Shown: positions 10,801-20,282 of the stretch, piece after piece
Position numbering within the stretch: the first letter of the stretch is position 1
Layout: each line of letters begins with the position of its first letter
From: Azorinus chamasolen
Taxonomy: Eukaryota; Mollusca; Bivalvia; Cardiida; Solecurtidae
Reading direction: 5' to 3'
DNA: 64,000 bases
Assembly (NCBI GenBank): GCA_963576725.1
Contig: OY755237.1
Location: 52,605,674 to 52,669,673 of the forward strand
Made by a program: the position numbers and the translations under genes
Notes under the pieces: model-generated
What the model was told of the DNA's origin: nothing
Databases searched by the model: none
What the model saw: only the letters and a program-made list of their open reading frames with translations

Positions 10801-10967
10801 TTTAACAGCATCAAAATTTCATGTTACACCTGCATTACATTGTATTGTTTTTCCGCCAAAATGCATTTCGGTGTCAAACACTTTGGGGGCATTTGTCACC
10901 CGTGACGACTCTCTTGTTTTGATACTGGTCATGTTTGTTCTAATTGTCTGCTTATGTCATTACTTAG

Positions 10968-11144
10968 CCTGTTCCCGTCTGGATCCAATTATCAATGGAG
11001 AAATAAGTTATACTACAGATCTACTAGTCTTCAGAACAATAGCCCGGTATACATGCATTACTGGGCATATCCTGGTAGGTGACAGTTCCAGGGAATGCAC
11101 AGCCAATGGAACCTGGAGTGGACAAGACCCAGTCTGTGAACCTG
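10968..11144 (+). CDS. Exon 4: sushi/CCP domain 3
   Basis: The acceptor TACTTAG ends at 10967 and the donor GTAATTT starts at 11145. The exon is 177 bases, phases 1-1, residues 164-222. Sushi pattern: ACSRLDPIINGEI, ARYTCITGHILVG, RECTANGTWSGQDPVC. The four Cys and Trp are intact. The donor is weaker than its neighbours (GTAATT), but the coding frame and domain end support it. Confidence 0.92.
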
Positions 11145-11177
11145 GTAATTTTTTGTCTTTTTTTTCAGTATTCACTC

Positions 11178-11608
11178 TTAACACTTTACTCCATAAATAC
11201 GCCTTTCTACACCTTTGCAAACAGAGTAGACAGAGATCAGACAGCTCCTATAGGAGATATATTTCTACATTTTCTGCAATTCCTAAAATTCCTGTGTTCA
11301 TATGCTATTTTAACAAATTAATCTCATTAATCCATTCCCTCGTATTGACGCCTTTTGTGGACTCTGTAAAAGTTACATTCTGAAACCATTGTGATAAATA
11401 GAGCATTTGCTACATTGGAGTAAATGCTCTATTTATCACAATGGTTTCAAAACTACACAATTCTAAAAATGTCCTTTTCTCTAATAACTGCTCTTTTTCG
11501 GTTGATTTATTCAAAGATTTTGGGTCTAAATATAGGCTATGAGGTAATGGGTTAGGATTCATAATGTCATTATTTCTTTCATGAATATTCATAGAGTAAA
11601 GGGTTACT
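11178..11608. mobile_element. Family B MITE split by a family A MITE
   Basis: The left part (TTAACACTTTACTCC, GCAAACAGAGTAGAC) continues after 11554 with ATAATGTCATTATTTC and TAGAGTAAAGGGTTA. The two parts rejoin at one TTAA, showing the A copy inserted there. Confidence 0.75.
11328..11554. mobile_element. Family A MITE, copy 2, nested
   Basis: Inserted in the family B copy above at TTAA. The centre ATAGAGCATTTGC has its mirror; the end is GAGGTAATGGGTTA. Confidence 0.85.
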
Positions 11609-11688
11609 AATTGGACACCCAGTCTTCTCTCTTCACCAGTTTGTAAAGCAGAATAAGCCAATTCAGTAAAATTATGATAATTTTTAAT

Positions 11689-11946
11689 TAACCCTTTTCC
11701 AGTTCAGTATTCGTTAAAGAAATAATGACATCATGAAAATTTATTAGCTGAAATTTTATATCGGCATATGTACACAGGAGTTTTTGGCATTGGTAGAAAC
11801 TATAGAATCAGATCTACGGTACATGTATATTATTTCATAAGCAAACAGAACAGACCCTGATTAGACAGCTCCTGCAGGAGTCATCTGATCTGGGCCACTC
11901 TGTTTGCAAATGCATGAAAAAGTGTTTATATGAAGGAAAGGGTTAA
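11689..11946. mobile_element. Family B MITE
   Basis: TTAACCCTTTTCC start, AATGACATCATGAA block, centre CAGACAGCTCCTGCAGGAGT, end GAAGGAAAGGGTTAA. Full length. Confidence 0.82.
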
Positions 11947-12048
11947 ATGACTGTATAAAGTAGTAAGTTATGTAGGTCCTGATCAAACTGCCTCTTCAGG
12001 GGCAATCAGATCTTGGTCTACACTATTGGACTATGATTGTATGGCTTT

Positions 12049-12299
12049 ACCCGTTACTCCTTAAACACACCTTTTTATGCTTTCACAAACAGAGTAGATC
12101 CAGATCAGATGGCTCCTGTAGAAGCTGTCCGATCAGGGTTCTGCTCTGTTTGCCTATGATATAATGTAGATATGATTCTACAGTTTCTACTATGGCCAAA
12201 ATTCTTTTATGTATACACGTGCAACTACAAACAATTAATCTAATAGAGATATTCATAATGCTTGTTTGTAACATGAATATTCATGGAGTAAAATGTTAA
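12049..12299. mobile_element. Family B MITE
   Basis: CCCGTTACTCC start, CAGATGGCTCCTGTAGAAGC centre, GGAGTAAAATGTTAA end. A related fragment precedes it at 11965-12035. Confidence 0.75.
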
Positions 12300-12352
12300 C
12301 ATATAGGATACCAACAGTAATGTTCTCCTGGAAAAACAATTGGATTATCTGT

Positions 12353-12830
12353 TCTCCCTTTACTCCATGAATATTTGTGAAGGAAATGATGACATCATGA
12401 ATATAAACCCTTTCCCTCATATAAATGCTTTTTCACACATTTGCAAATAGAGTAGACTTGTCAAATAGGGAAAGGGTTAAACCAAAGAGGACAGGACTGA
12501 TCAGTCAGCTCCTACAGAAGCATTCTGATCTGGGTATATTTTGTTTGCAATTTTTTAAAGGCAATCTATGCAGCCAGGAGTGTAACTCTGTCCCTGTTCT
12601 ATGTTTATTCCAAATTTCAGTATCTACTCAATATTCATGAACAAAATAGTTATAATGAAATATGGAAGGTGGAACTTGGTAGCCATTTTAGAAACTAAAG
12701 AAACAGGTCTATCAAATTCCATTAGCAAACAGAGCAGACCCTGGTCAGATGACTCCTGTAGATGCTGTCTGATCTGGATCTTCTCTGTTTGCAAGTGCGT
12801 GAAAAAGTGTTTATATGAAGGAAAGGGTAA
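12353..12830. mobile_element. Cluster of nested family B copies
   Basis: A centre-deleted copy occupies about 12405-12480, a palindrome remnant 12495-12560, and an inverted full copy 12583-12830 (GTCCCTGTTCTATG to GAAGGAAAGGG). A further palindrome without ends lies at 12850-12945. Confidence 0.65.
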
Positions 12831-13040
12831 ATTCTGCCAATGTGGGAAATGAGTTCACTGTCATTTACAAACAGGGTAAACCCATATCAGAAGACTCCAA
12901 GAGGAGCCCTATGATCTGGGTCTGCACTGCTTGTCATTCAAAATTCTCATACAAATGTTACCCTTTCAGACTGTATGCACTCTGCCAATAAACAATGATG
13001 GACTATTCCACTCTGACAATTCAGCTTTAAAAGGGTTAAA

Positions 13041-13555
13041 TAGTCCATCTTTCATCTCAAGCTTATCAGAGGTTACATAATCCATCTGTCATCTCAAGCT
13101 TATCAGAGGTTACATAATCCATCTGTCATCTCAAGCTTATCAGAGGTTACATAATCCATCTGTCATCTCAAGCTTATCAAGGGTTAAATAATCCATCTGT
13201 CATCTCAAGCTCATCAGAGGTTACATAATCCATCTGTCATCTCAAGCTCATCAGAGGTTACATAATCCATCTGTCATCTCAAGCTTATCAGAGGTTACAT
13301 AATCCATCTGTCATCTCAAGCTAATCAAGGGTTAAATAATCCATCTGTCATCTCAAGCTCATCAGAGGTTACATAATCCATCTGTCATCTCAAGCTTATC
13401 AGAGGTTACATAATCCATCTGTCATCTCAAGCTAATCAAGGGTTAAATAATCCATCTGTCATCTCAAGCTCATCAGAGGTTACATAATCCATCTGTCATC
13501 TCAAGCTTATCAAGGATTAAATAATCCATCTGTCATCTCAATCTTATTAGAGGAT
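13041..13555. repeat. 37-bp minisatellite upstream of exon 5
   Basis: About 14 units of ATAATCCATCTGTCATCTC, AAGCTTATCAGAGG, TTAC, with AGCTCATC and AGGGTTAAATAA variants. It ends 20 bases before the exon 5 acceptor and so takes the place of normal intron sequence where a branch point would lie. Confidence 0.93.
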
Positions 13556-13575
13556 TTTCCTTTTTTACTTTCCAG

Positions 13576-13746
13576 AAAGCTCTGATCCAACCCAGTCTAC
13601 AACAACAACAGCAGCAACAACAACAAGTGTAACAACTACAACAGGCTTGCCTACCACTACTTGTGACCTAGATTGCCTTAATTTTGGTTCTTGTTTTGTC
13701 CTTGACAGTGGCATAAGCATGTGTGACTGCGCCATTGGCTTCTCAG
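13576..13746 (+). CDS. Exon 5: Thr-rich linker plus EGF-like module
   Basis: The acceptor TTTCCAG ends at 13575 and the donor GTACTG starts at 13747. The exon is 171 bases, phases 1-1, residues 223-279. The first half is mucin-like, almost all Thr, Ala, Ser and Val, and a likely O-glycosylated spacer between the sushi run and what follows. The second half is EGF-like: TCDLDCLNFGSC, then MCDCAIGFSG, with six Cys and the G-F turn. A 37-bp tandem array ends about 20 bases upstream of the acceptor. Confidence 0.85.
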
Positions 13747-14023
13747 GTACTGCTACCTGACCAACAGTGGTGGGCTCTGTTTTATGAAAGATCATACAAA
13801 TGAAAATTCCTCGTTTTATGAAGGTTCATACAAATTAAATTGTCCTGATTTCTAACATACGACATCTAAATTCACAATTGTTATAAAATGATGATATTTC
13901 TGTCATTTGAATTAGCCTTAAATTATTGCTAGAATGTGTGATAATTTCAACTGATTTTCGTAAAATAGGACTTACGTTAAGTTGGTTGTATGATTTTTTA
14001 CAAAACAGGACCCTGAGCTGTAG

Positions 14024-14280
14024 TTAACCCTTTCCTGTATATAAACTCATTTGCAAACAGTGTAAACTCAGATCAGATGGCTCCTGATGTTTCTGTAGGA
14101 GCGTCAGAAAACATAGGATTTTTTTGCCATTGCAGAAACTGTAGAATTATGTCGATATTATTTTACAAGCAAACAGAAGAGACCTTGATCAAATGGCTCC
14201 TGTAGGAACCATCTGATTTGGGACTACTGGCTGTTTGTAAAGCTGACGCAGAAAGGCGTATTTATGGAGTAAAGTGTTAA
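14024..14280. mobile_element. Family B MITE, hybrid copy
   Basis: TTAACCCTTTCCTG start and GGAGTAAAGTGTTAA end. Two palindrome centres (14070-14110 and 14180-14240) lie in one element, as if two subtypes had been joined. Confidence 0.65.
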
Positions 14281-14499
14281 AATGCCAAAAGGGCCATTTA
14301 GTTAAAATAGCCAGAATAAGGCCTGTAAATAACATTTTGTAGATAAAGTAGGTAAATTTTTAAAAAAAATTCAAGAGTTGATAACTCCTTCATGTTTTGA
14401 CAACTCTTAAGAACTGTATCAATTTTAAAGTTGGTCACAACAGGGTGTGATGGAGAGTTGAAGATTTTAACAGCAACAGATAAGGGTGCATATTCAAAT

Positions 14500-14690
14500 A
14501 TTAAAATCATCCTTTCTCCACAAAACCCTATTATGTTGTGACCACACTTTAGAATTGTCTCTTTGAGAGGATTCTAAAGAGTGGTCACAACATAGGGCTT
14601 GGTGGAGAAATAAAGAAATGAGTCTTGAAAATGATTTAATTTTTGCATCTTATCTGGATCTCTGTTTTAATAATTGAAACAAATCTCTAT
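14500..14690. mobile_element. Family C hairpin MITE
   Basis: Hairpin 14513-14612 with TTCTCCACAAAACCCTAT against ATAGGGCTTGGTGGAGAA, then the flank TGCATCTTATCTGGATCTC. Confidence 0.83.
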
Positions 14691-14779
14691 ACATCAAGTC
14701 AAACCTTTAACACTTTTTCTGTTGAATATTTGTGTAAAGAATTAATGACATCATGAATATTTATTAGCTGAAAACCCCC

Positions 14780-14990
14780 CCGATAGTTGGAACACTTAAC
14801 AAGTATCATTATCAGTATTTAAGACAGATGGCAGCTTAATGCAGAGTGAAAGTCATGCAGAAAGCTCCTCAAGGAGCTTTCTGCATGACTTTCACCTTGT
14901 ATGAAGCAGCCGATTGCCGAAAAAGGCATAAATTCTTAATTCTATAATTTCAAAGGATCAAGTTGTTACTGTACTAAAATCTGCTCCGGA
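14780..14990. mobile_element. Family D MITE, ends lost
   Basis: Hairpin GCTTAATGCAGAGTGAAAGT with mirror ACTTTCACCTTGTATGAAGC. A family B left end (TTAACACTTTTTCTG) lies just before it at 14708-14776. Confidence 0.65.
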
Positions 14991-15030
14991 TGCTAAAAGT
15001 TAAATGTGTGTCACATGACCTTTGTTCCAG

Positions 15031-15162
15031 GGGACCTATGTGAGATCGAGGACTACTGTACCACACAGCCATGTGCAGACATCGCAGTAGAGTGTCTTAG
15101 ACTGCCCAGTAGTAGAGTCTGTGTTTGTCCTGTAGGACTTAAGGGTCCAGACTGTACAGAAG
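15031..15162 (+). CDS. Exon 6: EGF-like module
   Basis: The acceptor TTGTTCCAG ends at 15030 and the donor GTATCT starts at 15163. The exon is 132 bases, phases 1-1, residues 280-323. EGF pattern: DLCEIEDYCTTQPC, then VECLRL, RVCVCPVGLKGPDC. It has eight Cys in all, with the C-x-C and the G-x-x-G-x-x-C end typical of EGF. It is the last non-cadherin exon seen. Confidence 0.88.
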
Positions 15163-15254
15163 GTATCTTTATTTCATGCAAATTCATGTAGTGACATTTA
15201 TGAATATTAAGAGAGATGCTGGTAATGGAAGAAACTGTAAAGTCAGATCTATAT

Positions 15255-15425
15255 GCATAAAACCCCTCTTATGTGACCAACAAAAAGGGGCATAATTCAC
15301 AGTCGCAAAGGCCAGGTAGCTTATTGCAGGACGAAAGTTATGCATAAAACTCCTATAACAGCTTTCTGCATAACTTTCGTCCTGCATTAAGCAACCAACT
15401 GCTTATGAAGACAGCTATGTTTGTT
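15255..15425. mobile_element. Family D MITE
   Basis: AGCTTATTGCAGGACGAAAG with mirror CTTTCGTCCTGCATTAAGC at 15310-15392. Confidence 0.68.
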
Positions 15426-15439
15426 AATTAAGTGGTCAC

Positions 15440-15575
15440 ATTAGAGGGTTTTACTTTAATTCCTTATTAAGCAATTAGGGCATACCCTGATCTGATGCTC
15501 CTATATGGCCATCTGATCTGGGTCTACCCTGTTTGTAAAGGCGTCAAAAGTGGTCTGTATCAGATAAAGGGTTAA
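15440..15575. mobile_element. Family B MITE, partial
   Basis: ATACCCTGATCTGATGCTCC with mirror, then CCCTGTTTGTAAAGGCG and GATAAAGGGTTAA. Confidence 0.62.
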
Positions 15576-15650
15576 CTCTTTGACTGTCAGTGAAGGAAAT
15601 AAGCCACTAATGTCCTTTGTAGACATTGTACATGCATTTATATGAAGGAA

Positions 15651-15797
15651 ACCTATAGGAGCAAATGCTCTATTTATCACAATGGTTTCAAAACTACACA
15701 ATTCTAAACTTTTCCTTTTCTCTAGTAAATGCACCTTTTCAGTAGATTGATTCAAGGATGTTGTGTCTAAAAATAGCCTATGAGGAAATGGGTTAAC
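15651..15797. mobile_element. Family A MITE, copy 3, right part
   Basis: Begins at the palindrome centre (CTATAGGAGCAAATGCTC) and ends GAGGAAATGGGTTAAC about 25 bases before exon 7. Confidence 0.8.
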
Positions 15798-15821
15798 AGG
15801 TTCTTTTTCTAATTACACCAG

Positions 15822-16069
15822 ATGATCCAGTAGTGACATGCAAAGACTTTGAGGAGACAGTGTATCTGGAAAATGGGCCCAATGATGATGAGAGGTCCAT
15901 CTGTCTGCCACAGGGAGGAACCACGGCAGAGGACATTTGCTACAATCCTAACGAGCGGCTTTTGTATGTTGCTGAGACTGGCACTGGTCCTGACTTGAAG
16001 GCAGACATCGTGATGGACAGTTTCTGCTTGAAGTACATTGGGTCTAACGCCGACCAGTCAGTGGCTTGT
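15822..16069 (+). CDS. Exon 7: cassette 1, exon 1 (Cys-bearing cadherin-like repeat)
   Basis: The acceptor TTACACCAG ends at 15821 and the donor GTAAGT starts at 16070. The exon is 248 bases, phases 1-0, from residue 324. It encodes most of a cadherin-size repeat with five Cys (DPVVTC, RSICLP, EDICYN, DSFCLK, SVAC). It is matched in size and phase by exons 12, 17 and 22, which have clearer cadherin strands; this is the most divergent of the four. A family B copy starts 9 bases into the intron. Confidence 0.85.
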
Positions 16070-16077
16070 GTAAGTTT

Positions 16078-16219
16078 TTAACCCCAATACCTTATGAATA
16101 TTCATGTGAGAAATTATAAGATCATGAATATTAATTAGATTAATTTTTATAATGGCATATAAGGGATGTTTTCTGTTTGCAAAGACGTGAATAGGCTTCT
16201 CTACCCAGTCAATGGTTAA
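16078..16219. mobile_element. Family B MITE, centre-deleted, at exon 7 donor
   Basis: TTAACCCCAATACC starts 9 bases after the exon 7 end and the element ends AATGGTTAA. Only the outer parts and a CTGTTTGCAAAGACG arm remain. Confidence 0.65.
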
Positions 16220-16388
16220 CCCATAATTTTTCAAATTCTGTATTCTGAGCTAAAAATATTTTCTCATATTTATAGCAATGACAGTGTGGGTAAATGATTT
16301 CTCACATACCTTCTCTTATCTCAGAGTTAGAACAACGGGTTAAGATTCCCTTATCTGTAACACGTGTAAGATCACTTTAGAACGTTTA

Positions 16389-16416
16389 ATGACGTCATAC
16401 GTCATATATGACGTAA
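16389..16416. promoter_or_regulatory. Cluster of CRE/ATF-like motifs
   Basis: TGACGTCA at 16390, then TACGTCA and TGACGTA within 25 bases. TGACGTCA is the CREB/ATF palindrome. Regulatory function here is only inferred; chance or repeat origin is possible. Confidence 0.4.
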
Positions 16417-16492
16417 AACCACGAAAATCGATGTTTACATGCCATTTAAACAGCGAAAATACACTTTTTTGTTATGTGAGAAAAAGAATCTG

Positions 16493-16623
16493 ATGCGAGT
16501 TGTCTTTTAAGATCACATGTTCCTAAACTCACCAAGAAAATGTTATTAAGCTCGCCAAGGCTCGCTTAATGACATTTTCTAAGGCTCGTTTAGGAACATG
16601 TGATCTTAAAAGACAACTCGCAA
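16493..16623. repeat. Inverted repeat, arms about 57 bases
   Basis: GCGAGTTGTCTTTTAAGATC at the left is mirrored by GATCTTAAAAGACAACTCGC at the right; a loop of about 12 bases sits around TCGCCAAGGCTC. No TTAA or TA ends are seen, so the class is unknown. Confidence 0.85.
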
Positions 16624-16734
16624 CAGATCCTCTATGTCACAAATATATGGTTTTAATAGCATGTGTATACATCCGCCTGAATCAGGGTCAAATGGTATTT
16701 ATGCATTTCATTTTTTCGTGCAACACTTAAGATA

Positions 16735-16930
16735 TTTTTATCCTCTTTGGATGCTAGTTGCAAATCAAAACTACGATAACAGATTGGATCCAGATTAGAC
16801 GCCAAGTTACTCTGACAGAGTTTTATCAGGATCCGAATGCGTATCCTTGAGGAATCTGCAAATTGAAGCAGATAACAGTTATTAATTTTTCAGACGCAAC
16901 ATTACTTAATAGCACGCAAAGAGTTAATTT
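16735..16930. repeat. GGATCC-type palindromic repeat, diverged
   Basis: GATTGGATCCAGATTAGACG and TTATCAGGATCCGAATGCG flank a poor palindrome; GGATGC and GAGTTAA mark the ends. Confidence 0.5.
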
Positions 16931-16984
16931 CTGAAAATTGATTTGATTTCGTGTGCATATCTATAGATCTATGTTTTGCTGTTT

Positions 16985-17093
16985 TGTATTTTGTATGAAA
17001 TGCTTTTGTTTGAGGGCCTCAAGGTAGATTAGTCATTATGACTAATTGAGCTACCCTTGTTTAATAAAGTCTTTCATTCATTCATTCATTCAC
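16985..17093 (+). mobile_element. Probable LINE 3' tail with ATTC repeats
   Basis: TTTGAGGGCCTCAAGG, GAGCTACCCTTG and AATAAAG are followed by several ATTC units, as in 3' ends of non-LTR retrotransposons. No reverse transcriptase is present, so it would be a 5'-truncated copy. Identity inferred. Confidence 0.55.
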
Positions 17094-17098
17094 AACTT

Positions 17099-17409
17099 TT
17101 AACCTTTTCTCTGTTCAGTATTTATCAGGACGTCATGGATATTTTTCTTTTTTATATTTGAATATATACAGAGGAATATTTGGTATTGGTAGAAACTAGT
17201 CAGATCTGGTTCCATGCTTATAAAGCTTTTCAGTTGAGTCTGAATTTGTTCTCAAGCTTTTGATTGGTCAGATTTGAGCTAAAGGCCTGTTATAATTTCA
17301 CAAGCATATAGAGCAGACCCTGTTCAGAAGGCTCCTACAGGAGCCATCTGGTCTTGGTCTTTTCTGTTTGCAAAGATATCAAAAGGCATTAATATGAAGG
17401 AAAGGGTAA
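17099..17409. mobile_element. Family B MITE, long copy
   Basis: TTAACCTTTTCTCTG start, centre GAAGGCTCCTACAGGAGCC, end GAAGGAAAGGGT. About 60 extra bases lie near 17205-17290. Confidence 0.72.
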
Positions 17410-18083
17410 AACACATTGAATGAATGTTATCAGAAGCTGTCACTTTAACCAATTCAACTATGATTTCAAGGTAAAATCTTTCTTCCATTTCTTTTCAAAA
17501 ACTGATTGTTTGAGCATCAGAATGGATCTTGATGAAATTGCTTGCTTTAATTAGCTATCCTATTTTTGGTTCACATGGCACCAATGTTTTATATGTATTG
17601 AAACATTGCATGATATAAATGATTTGATATGTTTAGGCCTATATCACAATAAACTTTGAATCTTGTCTAAAATATTATTAATTATAATACCCTCAAAATG
17701 AAGTTTGGGAAGTGGGGTATACTAGAATTAGGTTGTCTGTCCATCCATCCTCCTGTCTGTCTGTCTGTCTCTCTGTCTGTCTGTACTTTATACCAACCAA
17801 CTGTGCTCATAAACATTGAGCCTTGTTTGTGGGGGTATTTGTTAGCCTTTGCCTATAAAGTTCTAGTTTATTTCTTATTTCGAAACAAATTACATTTATA
17901 TCATTTATAGTCAGCTGTAAATCTCCAAAATATTCACTTTCGTAAGCTTGTAAGGGAAGTTGTATTGCAAAAACTCTCAGAATGCTTGTTATCGGTAAGA
18001 TAATAAGTGAATACCTATGTAAGATTCTTTATCAGTATGATAATAAATGAATACCTATGCTATGTAAAATTCTTTATTTCTAG
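17410..18083 (+). other. Rest of intron 7
   Basis: Part 17689-17930 resembles the mollusc repeat at 40057 (GAAGTTTGGGAAGTGGGG, GTATACT, then CTGT repeats). The remainder shows nothing I recognise. Confidence 0.5.
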
Positions 18084-18294
18084 GTAATGTTGACTGCCTA
18101 TGAGGAAGATGATCGTGACTATCGGCCTTATATCAACGACACTGCAAATATTTGTTTTATCTTCAACAATCCACCTGAATTTGAGGCTCCATTCCAACAC
18201 ACAGTGGGTTTCACCAGCACAGAACAACAAAAAATACTCCCTCTCTTAATAGCAGACAGTGACCCTCATCAGACTCACACATTTACTGTTACAG
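18084..18294 (+). CDS. Exon 8: cassette 1, exon 2 (cadherin boundary)
   Basis: The acceptor TATTTCTAG ends at 18083 and the donor GTTAGT starts at 18295. The exon is 211 bases, phases 0-1. The first half finishes repeat 1 (VMLTAYEEDDRDY, ICFIFNNPPEF). NNPPEF stands where cadherins have the D-x-N-D-N-x-P linker. The second half starts repeat 2 and ends near ADSDP, the site of the D-x-D calcium motif. A Cys (ANIC) just before the linker is special to this cassette. Confidence 0.88.
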
Positions 18295-18301
18295 GTTAGT
18301 G

Positions 18302-19395
18302 TTAATCCATTACATGATGAATATTCATTAAGAAATAATGAACTCATGAATATTAATTTTTATAAGCATCATAAACAATATTAATTTTTAACCATAGCAG
18401 AGACTGCACAATTGGATCTGTATTGTTTCATATGCAAACAGAACAGACTCTGATCAAATATGGCTGCAAAAGGAGCTGCCAGATTTGTAGGGCTGTCACG
18501 GTTAGACAATTCTTGAACCGGTTAATCGGGAACGCCGAACCGAACCGTAACTGGTTAACCGCCATGTTTATCATCCGTGTCAGACTGTATATAGGATAAA
18601 GCATGGTGCGCTATATATTCGAAAATTAAATCCTATTTGGGCCGATATAAGACTTGAAAAACCTGTTGACATCCTGCTTGATTCATTTGTTGACCGAAAT
18701 CATATAACCATTCATTTCGATCTGATAGATTTATGACGAAAGTGAAAGTAAGAATCATGTTTACCTTTCGAGTCTCAACGTCCACTAGACTGGTCTACTG
18801 TAATATTATCAACTTCCGTTATGAATGTGTACTGACTAAAAGTGCAGGTTCGAATGCCCTTCCACTTTACCGTACTGCTTGTAAAAGTGATAGTTAGTAA
18901 CACACTACACAGAGATGAGGAAAACTGGATAAAATTGAGAACGAACAAACATTGGTTTATTGGTAGACAAGTGTACATGATAAACCACTTTTAGGCAAGT
19001 GGAAGACTGTGTTACCTTTCAATTAGATTTGAGAACTAGAGACAGTTGGGTTTTTTTAAATTACAATAAGCATGTAAAAGTGATACATAGCTTGACGTGA
19101 AAATGTTTACAGAAGATGATATGTATATGGTTTACAGCCCCGAATAGTCAGATACCTGTGCTTTTCTCCGTCATAGCATGTCGAAGGGAAACAAAATGAC
19201 TTAAATGACAGTAGAAAATAATATTTTTAGTGTAATTTACTTTCCCAAATTATTACAGGGGGTTCACGGTTAGTAATTTTAAACCAATTAGAACAACGAA
19301 CCGAACCGTCAATGATTAACCGAGTAATCGTGACAGCCCTACTGATTTGAGTCTTTGTTTGCAAAGGCATGAACAGGTTTATTTTCGAAGTAAAG
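18302..19395. mobile_element. Family B MITE split by a hAT-like element
   Basis: Starts TTAATCCATTACATGATG 8 bases after the exon 8 donor, runs through GCAAACAGAACAGACTC, is interrupted in the palindrome at 18487, and resumes at 19350 with AGTCTTTGTTTGC. Confidence 0.72.
18488..19341. mobile_element. hAT-like non-autonomous element
   Basis: Terminal inverted repeats TAGGGCTGTCACGGTTA and TAGGGCTGTCACGATTA (read inward), with further inverted GAACCGAACCGT blocks. It is flanked by CAGATTTG (18480-18487) and CTGATTTG (19342-19349), an 8-bp duplication with one change, which is the hAT signature. 854 bases with no transposase frame. Confidence 0.85.
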
Positions 19396-19734
19396 GACAA
19401 GTAAATTGTGATCGTCTATATTTTCAGGAAGAAAAATTTATGCATTCCAAAAAGCTAAAATATCTCCACCAGTCTGTACTATGTTGGTACTCAATTGTTT
19501 TGCCATGGAGAGGCCATTCTAATGAGTACCAACTATATAAGTTCTTGCTGCTGAGAGTTCTTGCTTCTTGCTAAGAGAAATGGATGGATTAGCTCTACTT
19601 ACCATACCATTTCTAATAAACAATTCCGAGAGCATTGCATTTTTAAAAGGAGCTTCTTCTTGCATTTTGTACACAGGCAGTTGCTTAATGCAGAGTGAGA
19701 GCAATGCAGATATATAGCTCCTACAACACACTTA

Positions 19735-19895
19735 TTCTAAAAGTTTCATTTTCTTTAGTTAGTGCTCCTTTTCAGTAGATTTATTCAAAGGGAATGGGTT
19801 AAAACTAGAGAGGTTGTGTCTAAAAATAGCCTATGAGGGAATTGGTTAAAACTAGAGAGGTTGTTTCTAAAAATAGCCTATGAGGGAATGGGTTA
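19735..19895. mobile_element. Family A MITE, copy 4, repeated tail
   Basis: The right half only. The terminal block GTCTAAAAATAGCCTATGAG and GGGTTAA is repeated, so the end occurs three times. A family D fragment precedes it at 19675-19720. Confidence 0.72.
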
Positions 19896-19961
19896 ATTTA
19901 TACATCTTATCTATGTCTCTGTCTAATGTTATTTACTTTATGACTTCTTCTGTTCATACAG

Positions 19962-20074
19962 CTGTACTACCTGACACTATGGCTACTAACTTCGGAACTA
20001 CTGAGCAGGGTCTGCGTATTGTGAAGCCAGTGGATCTGGAAACAGCTAGCCAGACTGTTCAAGTCACTGTAATG
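19962..20074 (+). CDS. Exon 9: cassette 1, exon 3 (cadherin repeat 2 core)
   Basis: The acceptor GTTCATACAG ends at 19961 and the donor GTAAGA starts at 20075. The exon is 113 bases, phases 1-0. It encodes the middle of repeat 2; GLRIVKPVDLETASQTVQV matches the cadherin stretch in which a G-x-I strand is followed by a loop and the Y-x-L-x-V strand. It is small, but fixed in frame by exons 8 and 10 and matched by exons 14, 19 and 24 (107-128 bases, same phases). Confidence 0.85.
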
Positions 20075-20282
20075 GTAAGAACCATAAAATTCCTAGTAAC
20101 TCTTAGCCCTTTACGCCATGAGTATTCACATAAAAAATAATGACATGAATATACGAGGGGTGATTGATAAGGCCGTGTCCTGGGGTAGAAACAGACCACT
20201 TATAAACATACCATTTGATATCCGTGTAGAAAAGGTGTTATAACCACTGCAGAGACAATCACTGCAGAGACAGAAGGATTTT

